Source: Formosa undariae (GTDB lineage Bacteria > Bacteroidota > Bacteroidia > Flavobacteriales > Flavobacteriaceae). Taken from it: a DNA stretch of 64,000 nt. The notes under the pieces were generated by a model that was given only the letters and a program-made list of their open reading frames with translations, made no database searches and was not told the origin of the DNA. The translations under genes were made by a program, and so were the position numbers. The first letter of the stretch is position 1. Each line of letters opens with the position of its first letter. Positions 1 through 7,712 of this stretch are shown piece by piece. The stretch is from contig NZ_JBHMEZ010000013.1 of the NCBI RefSeq assembly GCF_042427615.1, positions 1-64,000 of the forward strand. Reading direction: 5' to 3'.

Positions 1-990
1 AAAGAGATTCATGAGCACTTATTTTTAAATTATAAAAACGTGAACTAAACAAAAAACGCTAGGTTTATAAAGCCTATTTTCCGTTCTCGACTCCGCTCGA
101 ACACCCTAAAAATATGGTGTTTTCATTGTTGTACATATAATCTAGAAGAGAAGCTAAAAGTTTAATCACTGAAACTTAAACAATATTCAAGTGGCGCTGA
201 GAATTACCCATGCGGATTTATAAAATAACCAAATCCCTATTTCTTTTTTGAATTACCTAAAAACAAATCGATTTAAAGAGATTCATGAGCTCTTATATTT
301 AAATTCTAAAAATGTGAACTAAACAAAAAACGCTAGGTTTATAAAGCCTATTTTCCGTTCTCGACTCCGCTCGAACACCCTAAAAACATGGTGTTTTCAT
401 TGTTGTATATATAATCTAGAAGAGAAGCTAAAAGTTTAATCACTGAAACTTAAACAATATTCAAGTGGCGTCGAGAATCACCCATGCGGATTTATAAAAT
501 AACCAAATCCCTATTTCTTTTTTGAATTACCTAAAAACAAATCGATTTAAAGAGATTCATGAGCACTTATTTTTAAATTATAAAAACGTGAACTAAACAA
601 AAAACGCTAGGTTTATAAAGCCTATTTTCCGTTCTCGACTCCGCTCGAACACCTTAAAAACATATTGTTTTCATTGTTGTACATATAATCTAGAAGAGAA
701 GCTTAAAGTTTAATCACTGAAACTTAAACAATATTCAAGTGGAGACGAGAATCACCCATGCGGATTTATAAAATAACCAAATCCCTATTTCTTTTTTGAA
801 TTACCTAAAAACAAATCGATTTAAAGAGATTCATGAGCTCTTATATTTAAATTCTAAAAATGTGAACTAAACAAAAAACGCTAGGTTTATAAAGCCTATT
901 TTCCGTTCTCGACTCCGCTCGAACACCATAAAAACATGGTGTTTTCATTAGTTGTACATATAATCTAGAAGAGAAGCTAAAAGTTTAATC
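1..990. repeat. 274-bp tandem repeat array, about 3.6 copies
   Basis: Four copies start at 1, 275, 549 and 823, each with AAAGAGATTCATGAGC. The first three are exactly 274 bp and the fourth breaks off at about 990, some 50 bp before the apt stop codon. Copies are nearly identical. Copies 1 and 3 share four diagnostic bases in their first 40 positions (17, 23, 32, 39) that differ from copies 2 and 4, so the array alternates ABAB. Each unit has a small hairpin (TAGGTTT-ATA-AAGCCTA followed by TTTT) and a pair of inverted GC-richer motifs. No credible coding region is present. Because copy 1 begins at the window edge, the array probably extends leftward. Confidence 0.95.
91..211. repeat. REP-like inverted motif pair inside each 274-bp unit
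   Basis: GTTCTCGACTCCGCTCGAA at 91-109 is matched on the opposite strand by TTCAAGTGGCGCTGAGAAT near 188-206. The pair recurs at +274 in copies 2 and 3, and the broken copy 4 ends with ATTCGAGCGGAGACGA at about 1009-1024. The layout, two facing copies of a palindromic GC-rich motif separated by about 80 bp of AT-rich DNA, resembles bacterial REP/BIME elements. The family name is inference; the inverted arrangement is visible. Confidence 0.65.
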
Positions 991-1041
991 GTTGCTATTT
1001 AAATCGTATTCGAGCGGAGACGATTTATTACTATTTAAATA

Positions 1042-1557
1042 CTAATAAGTAAGCACCGAGCGCACGGCATGCGCTCTTAAACGGTCTTTACCATTTAAAA
1101 AACTAAGTTCCATAATAAAATTGCATTGCACAATAACGCCACCTAAACGTTCTACCAGTTTACAAACTGCAGCTGCTGTTCCGCCAGTTGCTAAAACATC
1201 GTCGTGAATTAACACCCGGTCTCCTGGCTTAATGGCATCGACATGAATTTCTAAAACATCGCTTCCATATTCTAAAGCATAAGTTTCAGAAATGGTTTCG
1301 TAAGGTAATTTCCCTGATTTTCGTACTGGAATAAATCCTGCGTTTAAGGCTTGTGCCATTAATGTCCCGAAGAAAAAGCCTCTAGCTTCCATTCCAACAA
1401 CTTTATCGACGTGCTGTCCATCTACTTGCGCCAATAGTTCTTGTAAACATAATTTTGTCGCCTCTGGACTATTTAATAAAGGGGTTAAATCTTTAAATAC
1501 GATTCCAGGTTTCGGAAAATCGTTAATATCGCGAATGTAACTTTCGATTGCTTTCAT
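1042..1557 (-). CDS. apt: adenine phosphoribosyltransferase
   Basis: Cytosolic purine salvage enzyme converting adenine and PRPP to AMP and pyrophosphate. The 171-aa length is normal for the family. The PRPP-binding loop is VLIHDDVLATGGTAAA at residues 115-130 (the usual form has VDD; here HDD), and VGMEARGFFFG at 54-64 matches the conserved region of the Apt fold. The start is the ATG at 1557; a -7-like box (TATCTTCG, 1569 down to 1562 on the minus strand) sits only four bases before it, so the leader must be very short or absent. It diverges from the YiiX-like lipoprotein gene, and its 3' end abuts the tandem repeat array. Together with deoC and deoD nearby it makes a nucleotide-salvage neighbourhood. 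Confidence 0.95.
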   Translation of the reverse strand: MKAIESYIRDINDFPKPGIVFKDLTPLLNSPEATKLCLQELLAQVDGQHVDKVVGMEARGFFFGTLMAQALNAGFIPVRKSGKLPYETISETYALEYGSDVLEIHVDAIKPGDRVLIHDDVLATGGTAAAVCKLVERLGGVIVQCNFIMELSFLNGKDRLRAHAVRSVLTY

Positions 1558-1561
1558 GCTG

Positions 1562-1569
1562 CGAAGATA
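1562..1569 (-). promoter_or_regulatory. -7-like promoter box of apt
   Basis: TATCTTCG on the minus strand, one mismatch from the Bacteroidota -7 consensus TAnnTTTG, ending four bases before the apt ATG. No clear -33 TTG is visible. If used, the mRNA would be leaderless or nearly so. Confidence 0.4.
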
Positions 1570-1632
1570 AAAAAAGTGCTTTATTTTCCGAACAGATTGG
1601 TAATCTGTTTCTTATTTATAGAATTTCTTCCT

Positions 1633-1640
1633 TACTTTTG
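1633..1640 (+). promoter_or_regulatory. -7 promoter box of the YiiX-like lipoprotein gene
   Basis: TACTTTTG is a perfect match to TAnnTTTG. It lies 20 bp before the ATG at 1660 and downstream of the GTG at 1576, which supports choosing 1660 as the start. A correctly spaced -33 TTG was not found. Confidence 0.5.
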
Positions 1641-1659
1641 TGTCAATGCCTCAGACCTT

Positions 1660-2340
1660 ATGAAAAACAACTACTATATTTTAAGTCTCTTACTCCCTAT
1701 TTTACTAATATACAGTTGCAAAAACACACCAGAGTTCCCTACAAAAGAAGGGGATTTATTATTTCAGGATGTAGATTGCGGCCCCTTTTGTGACGCTATT
1801 GAAGCAGTTACACAAGGCATAGACAATTACAATTTCTCGCATGTTGGATTGGTTATAAAAAGTGAAAATGGCGATTTAAAAGTCATGGAAGCCATTTCGG
1901 CAGGTGTAGTATTAACTCCGATTGATTCTTTTTTAAATAGAAGTTTAGATGCTCATAAAAACCCAAAAGTGATTGTTGGCCGATTAAAGCCTGAATTAAA
2001 CCACTTAATTCCTAAAACCATAAGCTTTATTCAGAGTAAAATGGATGCAGCCTACGATCCGTATTTTGATATTGATAACGACAAATACTATTGTTCCGAA
2101 TTGATTCACTTGGCATTTAAGTCTGCTAATAACGATAAAGCGATTTTTAAAGAACAACCCATGACGTTTAAATCGCCAGAAACAGATGAAACTTATGCCA
2201 TTTGGGAAGTATATTTCAGGAATCTAGATTACGATATTCCTGAAGAACAACTCGGTTTAAATCCAGGAGGCATGTCTCTTTCGCCTTTTATAGATATTGT
2301 ACATCATTTTGGAACACCAAGCAAAAAAGTTACTCAATAG
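1660..2340 (+). CDS. YiiX/YebB-like permuted papain-fold lipoprotein
   Basis: Predicted 226-aa lipoprotein: hydrophobic signal with lipobox LIYSC and lipidation Cys20. The body matches the YiiX-type circularly permuted NlpC/P60-like family (DUF830/peptidase C92): GDLLFQD near residue 31, then the catalytic His in SHVGLVI (His61) and the Cys in YYCSEL (Cys145), the reverse of the usual order of a papain fold. Family members are thought to be amidases or acyl hydrolases acting at the envelope; the substrate is unknown. An upstream GTG at 1576 would add 28 residues but precedes the promoter box and would destroy the N-terminal signal, so the ATG at 1660 was chosen. Divergent from apt. Confidence 0.8.
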   Translation: MKNNYYILSLLLPILLIYSCKNTPEFPTKEGDLLFQDVDCGPFCDAIEAVTQGIDNYNFSHVGLVIKSENGDLKVMEAISAGVVLTPIDSFLNRSLDAHKNPKVIVGRLKPELNHLIPKTISFIQSKMDAAYDPYFDIDNDKYYCSELIHLAFKSANNDKAIFKEQPMTFKSPETDETYAIWEVYFRNLDYDIPEEQLGLNPGGMSLSPFIDIVHHFGTPSKKVTQ

Positions 2341-2724
2341 ACGTTATTTTATCCTCCAATTATTCAAACCGAATTCATTTCGTGTTTATAGCTTCTCAAT
2401 CCAAACTCAAAAGTAGCCAACACCCGATACTATTCCTTTTGTAGTGTTCCTAAAATCATTTTTAAAAATACAATATGTGAGGCCGTTTTAGAATCAGTCA
2501 ATGACTTTTAAACACGTATAGCATAACGCCCATATTTGCAGTCTACCGTTTAAGTTTTACGACTTCGGCACCTTGCAAGGCTCAACACATTAAAACCGAC
2601 CTCCTACTATATCGATTTCATTGTAAAAATGAATATACTTCCATATTTATTCGGCTAAATAGTTTCAATTCACTTTGCTTCGTTGTATTTTTACTAGAAT
2701 AAATCGCATTAAAATATTGGAATT
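2341..2724. other. 384-bp intergenic region upstream of deoC
   Basis: AT-rich spacer between the YiiX-like lipoprotein and deoC, both on the plus strand. No ORF, RNA gene or strong terminator hairpin is visible. TATTTTTA near 2682-2690 could serve as a weak -7 box for deoC. Confidence 0.5.
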
Positions 2725-3381
2725 ATGGATATCGCCAAATATATAGATCATACCCTTTTAAAATCTTCAGCAACAAAAAAAGAGATAAAAAATTTGTGTG
2801 AAGAAGCCATCAAATACAAGTTTTTCTCGGTTTGCGTCAATAGCTTTTTTGTACCATACGCTAAGCAATTATTAAAAGACAGCGACGTTAAGGTCTGCGC
2901 GACTATCGGATTCCCATTAGGCGCTGTGCGTACCGAAACTAAAGTATTTGAAACAAAAATGGCGATAGACCAAGGTGCTGAAGAAATAGATATGGTTTTA
3001 CAAGTAGGCATGTTAAAAAGTAATGATTTTGAAATGGTTTACGAAGACATTAAAGCGGTAAAAGCCTGCATGGGTAACGTACCTTTAAAAGTCATTTTTG
3101 AGATTAGCGAGTTATCCGATTTCCAAATCATGAAAGCCACACAACTTAGCATTAAGGCGAAAGCCGATTTTATAAAAACATCGACAGGCTTTTCGGCTAG
3201 TGGTGCTACAATTGAAGCTGTAACATTAATGAAAAAAACCGCCGAAGGCAAAGCGAAAGTAAAAGCCTCTGGAGGCATTAGAGATCTGGAAACGGCATTA
3301 CAATTTATTGAAGCTGGCGCAAACCGCATTGGGACTTCTTCTGGAGTTGCAATTGTAGAAGCCAATAACGCCCAACACTAA
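2725..3381 (+). CDS. deoC: deoxyribose-phosphate aldolase
   Basis: Cleaves 2-deoxy-D-ribose 5-phosphate to glyceraldehyde 3-phosphate and acetaldehyde in deoxynucleoside catabolism. It is a 218-aa class I aldolase with all signature positions: DHTLLK at 8-13, Asp89 in EIDMV, Schiff-base Lys151 in FIKTSTGF and Lys180 in VKASGGIR. The length fits the short bacterial DeoC group. deoD follows after 41 bp on the same strand, so the pair probably forms a deoxynucleoside salvage operon. ATG start at 2725; no unusual features. Confidence 0.95.
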   Translation: MDIAKYIDHTLLKSSATKKEIKNLCEEAIKYKFFSVCVNSFFVPYAKQLLKDSDVKVCATIGFPLGAVRTETKVFETKMAIDQGAEEIDMVLQVGMLKSNDFEMVYEDIKAVKACMGNVPLKVIFEISELSDFQIMKATQLSIKAKADFIKTSTGFSASGATIEAVTLMKKTAEGKAKVKASGGIRDLETALQFIEAGANRIGTSSGVAIVEANNAQH

Positions 3382-3422
3382 TTCCCAGTACTATTTAGTT
3401 TATCTAATTAAATGATTACCCC

Positions 3423-4118
3423 ATGAGTTTACATATCGATGCCAAAAAAGGAGCAATAGCAGAAACCATCCTATTACCCGGAGACCCCTTACGAGCCAAA
3501 TGGATCGCAGAACATTACCTAGAAAACCCGGTTTGCTTTAACACCGTTAGAAATATGTTTGGATATACCGGAACCTATAAAGGCAAACGTATTTCGGTTA
3601 TGGGAACAGGTATGGGCATCCCCAGTATATCTATTTATGCTACCGAGCTTATTAAAGATTTTGGGGTTAAAAATTTAATCCGCGTGGGTAGTGCAGGCTC
3701 TTACCAGAAAGATATAAAGATTAGAGATATAGTGTTAGCCATGGCAGCCTCTTCGTCTGGGATTAATAAAACCCGCTTTCATGGTGCCGATTATGCACCT
3801 ACAGCAAGTTTCGACTTGTTTCAAAAAGCAGTAACACGTGCCAAAGACAAACAGATTGCCATTAAAGCTGGAAATGTACTGTCTAGCGACGAGTTTTACG
3901 CAGACGATTTCGACTCCTATAAAAAATGGGCAGATTTTGGCGTGTTATGCGTAGAAATGGAAGCCGCCGGTTTATATACCGTAGCTGCTAAACACAAAGT
4001 TAATGCCTTGGCCATCCTTACCATTTCAGATTCTTTGGTTACGGGTGAACGCACCACTGCAAAAGAACGCGAAACCACGTTTAAAGACATGATTGAAATT
4101 GCATTAGATTTGGCATAA
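3423..4118 (+). CDS. deoD: purine-nucleoside phosphorylase, DeoD type
   Basis: Phosphorolyses purine (deoxy)nucleosides to the base and (deoxy)ribose 1-phosphate. The 231-aa hexameric (NP-I) type shows phosphate-binding LLPGDPLRAKWIAE at 17-30, GTGMGIPS at 61-68, the nucleoside-binding VEMEAAGLY at 178-186 and the catalytic Asp in ISDSL (Asp203). It follows deoC closely and supplies adenine for Apt, encoded 2 kb away. After it begins an accessory stretch with the first copy of a repeated element. Confidence 0.95.
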   Translation: MSLHIDAKKGAIAETILLPGDPLRAKWIAEHYLENPVCFNTVRNMFGYTGTYKGKRISVMGTGMGIPSISIYATELIKDFGVKNLIRVGSAGSYQKDIKIRDIVLAMAASSSGINKTRFHGADYAPTASFDLFQKAVTRAKDKQIAIKAGNVLSSDEFYADDFDSYKKWADFGVLCVEMEAAGLYTVAAKHKVNALAILTISDSLVTGERTTAKERETTFKDMIEIALDLA

Positions 4119-4213
4119 CCGACCTCAGCGTAGCGCTATAACACTGCGCATTACTGTCCTATTCGCATTTATTCTCTTCACCTCTCAGATTTACAAAGTC
4201 TCTGATTTCTTGA

Positions 4214-4378
4214 ATATAGGCACCCTACACCCTATTTTTAAATTAATTCGCATGATTATGGCTTTCCTGTGATGAGAAGTGGGAGAATTTTATTAATTTA
4301 CGTGGGTTAATTTTAATAAGAACGTCTTGGCTTGTATATACTTAGGTTTGTTTGGTATGCTAGGAGTTAGGTATAAAC
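4214..4378 (+). repeat. dispersed element, copy A, upstream of the CPBP protease gene
   Basis: About 165 bp that align along their whole length with 5247-5408 at moderate identity. Shared landmarks in order are TAAATTAAT, TTATGG, GGAAGTGG/AGAAGTGGG followed by AGAATT, GTGG(G/A)TTAATTTT, CTTG(G/A)CTTG, GGTTTGTTT(T)GGTATG and GGAGTT. Copy A contains TAGGTTTG (4343-4350), a perfect -7 box, about 40 bp before the protease start. The element may therefore carry the promoter for the gene behind it. Confidence 0.7.
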
Positions 4379-4391
4379 TAAAAAATCTATT

Positions 4392-5087
4392 ATGATGAAA
4401 AGCGAATTAATAACCATTCCAAAAGCTATTTTGGCTACTCTACTCTATTTCATAGGCATTCAACTTATCGGCGTTAGGTTTATAATAGGCGAAAAGATCG
4501 GATTTGAAAACTCTTATACCTATTACCATTTAATTCAAGGGATTCTACAATTAACCGGAGTTTTGATTTTTATTTATTTTATACGAAATCGGACTTTTAA
4601 AAACCTGATTAAAAAAACGCATCTAAAATGGTATCTATGCGCTCTAATATTAGGAATGTCATTTGTATTTATGCAAACACCTTTAAATTGGATTTATAAT
4701 TTAATATTCGGAACTGAATACCAAATTGCCTACAGTATTGATGGCTTGGCAAAGGCAAAATTCACGAATATAAATATAATTGCTACTGTTCTGATGATTC
4801 CTATAGGAGAAGAATTGTTTTTTAGAGGTTATATTCAGAACAATTTACAGAAAAAAACGAATACAGTTGTAGCCATTTTATTGACGTCACTATTGTTTGC
4901 TTCAATTCATGCACCTTACGCAAATTTAATACTGGATTTAATAAAACAAGATTGGCATTTATTCTATTTGGCATTATTTGGCGGCATAATATCTGGAATT
5001 TTATATTTTAAATCTAAATCAATCGGACCATCTATAATCTTTAGTATGTTTTGGAATATCATGATTAGTATAAGCTTAATTGCATAA
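4392..5087 (+). CDS. CPBP (CAAX/Abi) family intramembrane metalloprotease
   Basis: A 231-aa membrane protein with six or more hydrophobic segments. The family motifs are visible: EE at 140-141 with Arg145 in GEELFFRGY (motif 1), and FASIHAP with His173 (motif 2). The last helix holds SMFWNIM with an Asn where the family often has HxxxN/D. Family members cleave prenylated or other membrane proteins and some give phage or bacteriocin immunity; the substrate here cannot be inferred. The gene sits alone between two copies of the same upstream element, with its own terminator, like an inserted cassette. ATG codons at 4392 and 4395 are both possible starts. Confidence 0.85.
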   Translation: MMKSELITIPKAILATLLYFIGIQLIGVRFIIGEKIGFENSYTYYHLIQGILQLTGVLIFIYFIRNRTFKNLIKKTHLKWYLCALILGMSFVFMQTPLNWIYNLIFGTEYQIAYSIDGLAKAKFTNINIIATVLMIPIGEELFFRGYIQNNLQKKTNTVVAILLTSLLFASIHAPYANLILDLIKQDWHLFYLALFGGIISGILYFKSKSIGPSIIFSMFWNIMISISLIA

Positions 5088-5097
5088 AAACTAGTGG

Positions 5098-5130
5098 CTA
5101 GCAACTGTAAGCGTTGCACGAGCTAATACT
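5098..5130. repeat. imperfect hairpin downstream of the CPBP gene
   Basis: GCTAGCAAC and GTTGCACGAGC face each other across a short loop starting 10 bp after the stop codon. GCAAC pairs with GTTGC and the outer GCT with AGC, giving an interrupted stem. It is not followed by a T-run, so it is not itself a terminator. It could mark the right border of an inserted segment. Confidence 0.35.
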
Positions 5131-5151
5131 ACATAATTTGACAATAATTAA

Positions 5152-5181
5152 AAACCGTCTTTAGAGACGGTTTCTTTTTTT
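5152..5181 (+). terminator. intrinsic terminator after the CPBP gene
   Basis: AAACCGTCT-TTAG-AGACGGTTT stem-loop followed directly by CTTTTTTT, on the plus strand. Confidence 0.9.
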
Positions 5182-5246
5182 ATACTCTTAAAATTTTAAA
5201 TGTTTTAATACAATAACATCGAAATAACTAACTGATTATCTACTTA

Positions 5247-5408
5247 TAGCACGCCAATCCCCACTTCTAAATTAATGTTATGGTTTTACGGTTTTCAGTA
5301 ATAGGAAGTGGAAGAATTATGGTATTTTAGGTGGATTAATTTTTATAATAGCTTCTTGACTTGGATGGACTTGGGTTTGTTTTGGTATGATGGGAGTTGG
5401 GAGTTAAT
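5247..5408 (+). repeat. dispersed element, copy B, upstream of the DUF3800 gene
   Basis: Partner of the element at 4214-4378; the alignment runs from ATAGCACGCC to GGAGTTGGGAG. In place of the -7 box of copy A it has TGGGTTTG (5372-5379), one base off the consensus. It ends about 10 bp before the DUF3800 ATG. The two copies flank the CPBP gene in direct orientation, 1033 bp apart. Confidence 0.7.
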
Positions 5409-5416
5409 TTAAAAAC

Positions 5417-6571
5417 ATGAAGAAAGTAATTGCATTTGCAGACGAATTTGGTAATAATTCTTTTGATTTTGGTACTCAAGGTAGTCATTTCATAATTGCA
5501 AGCGTAATTATAAATCAAGACGAATTAGAAGTAATTAAAATTCAGCTAGAAAAAATAAGAAAACAATTTTTTCAAACGGGAGAGATTAAATCTAGTAAAG
5601 TATCAAAGAATCATATTCGGAGGATATTAATTTTAAAAGAACTCCAAAAAATAAATTTTTCTGTTTACGCAGTAGTAATAGACAAAAAGAAGTTATTTGG
5701 AGAAGGATTTAAATATAAACAATCATTTTACAAATACTTAAATGGAATTTTATACAAGGAACTCTATAGAACATTCCCACAACTTGAGTTAAAAGTTGAC
5801 GAACACGGAGGAAATGATTTCATGAGAAGTTTTAAGAAATATGTTGAAAAAAATCACATAAGAAATCTATTTGCCGGTTCTGATTTTCAAATCCAAAAAA
5901 GTCATAATGACCTAGGAGTTCAATTAGCAGATATGATGGCCGGCACCCTAGGATACATTTTTGACGAACTTAAAAAATCAGATAAATCGCCTGAGTTCTT
6001 AGAATTAATCAAAGACAAATTACATAGTCTTAATCACTTTCCTAAAAAGTATAAAATTGAAGATTTTAGTGAAAAAGCAACTTTTAGTGAATATGACGAA
6101 ACAATTGCAACTCTGGGTTTAAATAGAGTTTTTGATTATATAGATAAAACAACTGGTAATACAACAGACAATCTTGATAGAATAAATTTTCTAAAATTAT
6201 TACTCCTATACCATCAATCTAATCACCCAAGAAAATTTACTACATCAGCAGAATTTGTTCGACACATTAGTGTTAACAGAAAAAGTCCATTAACCAAAGA
6301 ACGATTTAGCTCTAACGTAGTTGGTAATTTAAGAGACAATGGAATTCTAATCGCAAGTAGTAGAGATGGATATAAAATTCCTACTTCTGCAAGTGATATG
6401 AAGAAATATATAAATCACGGTAAAAGTATTGTTTTTCCAGTATTAAGACGAATTGAAGAATGTCGAAACGCAATTTTACTTGCAACAATAAATGAGTATG
6501 ATATTTTAGATGCCCCGGATTATATAGAACTAAAAGAGCTGATAGAAAAGTTAAGTAATCCCCCTCACTAG
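5417..6571 (+). CDS. DUF3800 domain protein with C-terminal extension
   Basis: A 384-aa protein. Residues 1-200 match the DUF3800 pattern: FADEFGN with Asp9-Glu10, KSSKV at 58-62, Asp128 in KVDEHGGNDF, and a final acidic residue in GVQLADMMAG (Asp172). The spread of acidic residues resembles an RNase H-like metal site, as proposed for the family, but activity is not established. The C-terminal 170 residues (LLLYHQSNHPRKF onward) look helical, perhaps a winged-helix. The region is more AT-rich than the neighbouring housekeeping genes and the gene stands alone behind the copy B element, which points to an acquired gene. DUF3800 genes are common on mobile elements and in defence islands; no partner gene is present here. 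Confidence 0.75.
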   Translation: MKKVIAFADEFGNNSFDFGTQGSHFIIASVIINQDELEVIKIQLEKIRKQFFQTGEIKSSKVSKNHIRRILILKELQKINFSVYAVVIDKKKLFGEGFKYKQSFYKYLNGILYKELYRTFPQLELKVDEHGGNDFMRSFKKYVEKNHIRNLFAGSDFQIQKSHNDLGVQLADMMAGTLGYIFDELKKSDKSPEFLELIKDKLHSLNHFPKKYKIEDFSEKATFSEYDETIATLGLNRVFDYIDKTTGNTTDNLDRINFLKLLLLYHQSNHPRKFTTSAEFVRHISVNRKSPLTKERFSSNVVGNLRDNGILIASSRDGYKIPTSASDMKKYINHGKSIVFPVLRRIEECRNAILLATINEYDILDAPDYIELKELIEKLSNPPH

Positions 6572-6572
6572 C

Positions 6573-6588
6573 GATAGCACCTGCTATC
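6573..6588. other. perfect hairpin after the DUF3800 stop codon
   Basis: GATAGC-ACCT-GCTATC begins one base after the stop. The 6-bp stem lacks a T-run, so termination is uncertain. It mirrors the hairpin behind the CPBP gene. Confidence 0.45.
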
Positions 6589-6971
6589 CCCTCATAGTCT
6601 TCCACAAGAAGCCATACTATTAAATTATAATTTAATGTATTATAAAGCTATGAACAGAAAAAAAATAGACTATACTATACATACTCAGGCACAAGAACCT
6701 TTCAAGATAATGATACTGTCTTAAATATTGACCATACAGGATTTATAGGTTGACAGCACTAGTGCATACTAGCGCTAACAATAACCAAAGTTCAGGGTTA
6801 AAAAACAAGAAAAAAGACATCACATCTTCTCTCCCCATAAAACACATATAAATACTGTTGTTCGACAAAAGAATTACACCAAATTGTATTAGTTTTAGGG
6901 TATAATTTCACGGAACTATGAGAGACATAAACATTGTCTCAGATAACTGGATTACTATTTTAAAAAAACTA
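6589..6971. other. intergenic region upstream of the PEGA lipoprotein gene
   Basis: About 380 bp, AT-rich, without a convincing gene. TAATTTCA at 6903-6910 with TTG at 6884-6886 is a weak promoter candidate. ATG 6918 opens the same frame as the lipoprotein but would add a non-signal extension. Confidence 0.45.
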
Positions 6972-7439
6972 ATGAAAATTATTTACAAATCGACCTTACT
7001 CTTATTTGTGTTATTGCTTTCCAGCTGCGCCACAATCATTTCAGGATCACGACAACAAGTGGAGATTAATTCGGACCCAAGCTCTGCCATAGTTTATATT
7101 AACGGTGCTGAAATAGGCAAAACACCTGTTCAGAAAAATCTAAAAAGAAATCAGGACTATCGCGTCGTACTTAAATTAGACGGTTATAAGCCATACGAAA
7201 CACGGCTGGATAAAAAGTTTAATGCGTGGTACATTGGAAACATTGCGTTTGGCGGATTAATTGGACTTATCGTAGATCCCATAACGGGAGCCATCTTTAA
7301 ATTAAAGCCTCAAGAGTTTGATGGGAGTCCGAAACCTGGTACAACGCACAACACAAAAAATCAGAAGTTAGTAATAAAAGTCAGTATGGATATTAATGCC
7401 GATGCTGAGCAAATTGGTCAGTTAGAAAAATCTGAGTAA
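6972..7439 (+). CDS. PEGA-domain lipoprotein
   Basis: Predicted 155-aa lipoprotein: signal helix with lipobox LLSSC (Cys19), then a PEGA-like beta domain at about 28-75 (VEINSDPSSAIVYINGAEIGKTPV, a typical PEGA strand pattern), then a glycine-rich hydrophobic stretch (WYIGNIAFGGLIGLIVDPITGAIF, about 90-113) that may contact the membrane. The longer start at 6918 adds 18 residues before the signal, so the ATG at 6972 is preferred. PEGA lipoproteins are surface or periplasmic proteins of unknown function. Two small membrane protein genes follow on the same strand within 30 bp each and probably share its transcript, which ends at the strong terminator at 8126. Confidence 0.75.
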   Translation: MKIIYKSTLLLFVLLLSSCATIISGSRQQVEINSDPSSAIVYINGAEIGKTPVQKNLKRNQDYRVVLKLDGYKPYETRLDKKFNAWYIGNIAFGGLIGLIVDPITGAIFKLKPQEFDGSPKPGTTHNTKNQKLVIKVSMDINADAEQIGQLEKSE

Positions 7440-7465
7440 AATTGAACACCTAAACACCTAACACT

Positions 7466-7690
7466 ATGGCTTCTAAATCAGATACTGAAATAAAATACCC
7501 AACAAAAAAAGTAGTTATCCTTTTCACCGCGCTTTGGATCCTTAGTTCATTTCTAATTATAATCGCTGTGACCGACGTGTTTAAAGTCAGTTTATTTCAA
7601 AAATCAAATGCTGTGCTCACGTTTTTAATTCTGTATTCATTTCTATCACTGCGTCGGGTATACAAGAACTATTACGTACTTAACAAATAA
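7466..7690 (+). CDS. small two-helix membrane protein
   Basis: A 74-aa protein of unknown family. A charged N-terminus is followed by two hydrophobic segments (about 16-36 and 45-62) and a basic tail (RRVYKNYYVLNK). It begins 26 bp after the PEGA lipoprotein stop and is followed 22 bp later by another membrane protein. Short length and lack of recognisable motifs keep the functional call open, but coding use is supported by its place in a tight three-gene array. Confidence 0.6.
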   Translation: MASKSDTEIKYPTKKVVILFTALWILSSFLIIIAVTDVFKVSLFQKSNAVLTFLILYSFLSLRRVYKNYYVLNK

Positions 7691-7712
7691 TCTAATATTA
7701 AAAAAACATAAA

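Noticed and set aside
1..990. The repeat array as a CRISPR locus
   Set aside because: The unit is 274 bp with no unique spacers between short repeats and no cas genes, so it is a satellite-type array.
1548..1793. 81-aa frame overlapping the start of the YiiX-like lipoprotein gene
   Set aside because: It overlaps a better gene in another frame and has no recognisable features.
2748..3365. Two minus-strand frames inside deoC
   Set aside because: They are shadows of a well-supported gene and match no family.
5336..5518. 60-aa minus-strand frame overlapping element copy B
   Set aside because: Basic, low-complexity translation of AT-rich DNA with no promoter or homologue recognised.
6381..6605. 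74-aa minus-strand frame at the DUF3800 3' end
   Set aside because: Overlaps the DUF3800 coding region and lacks any motif.
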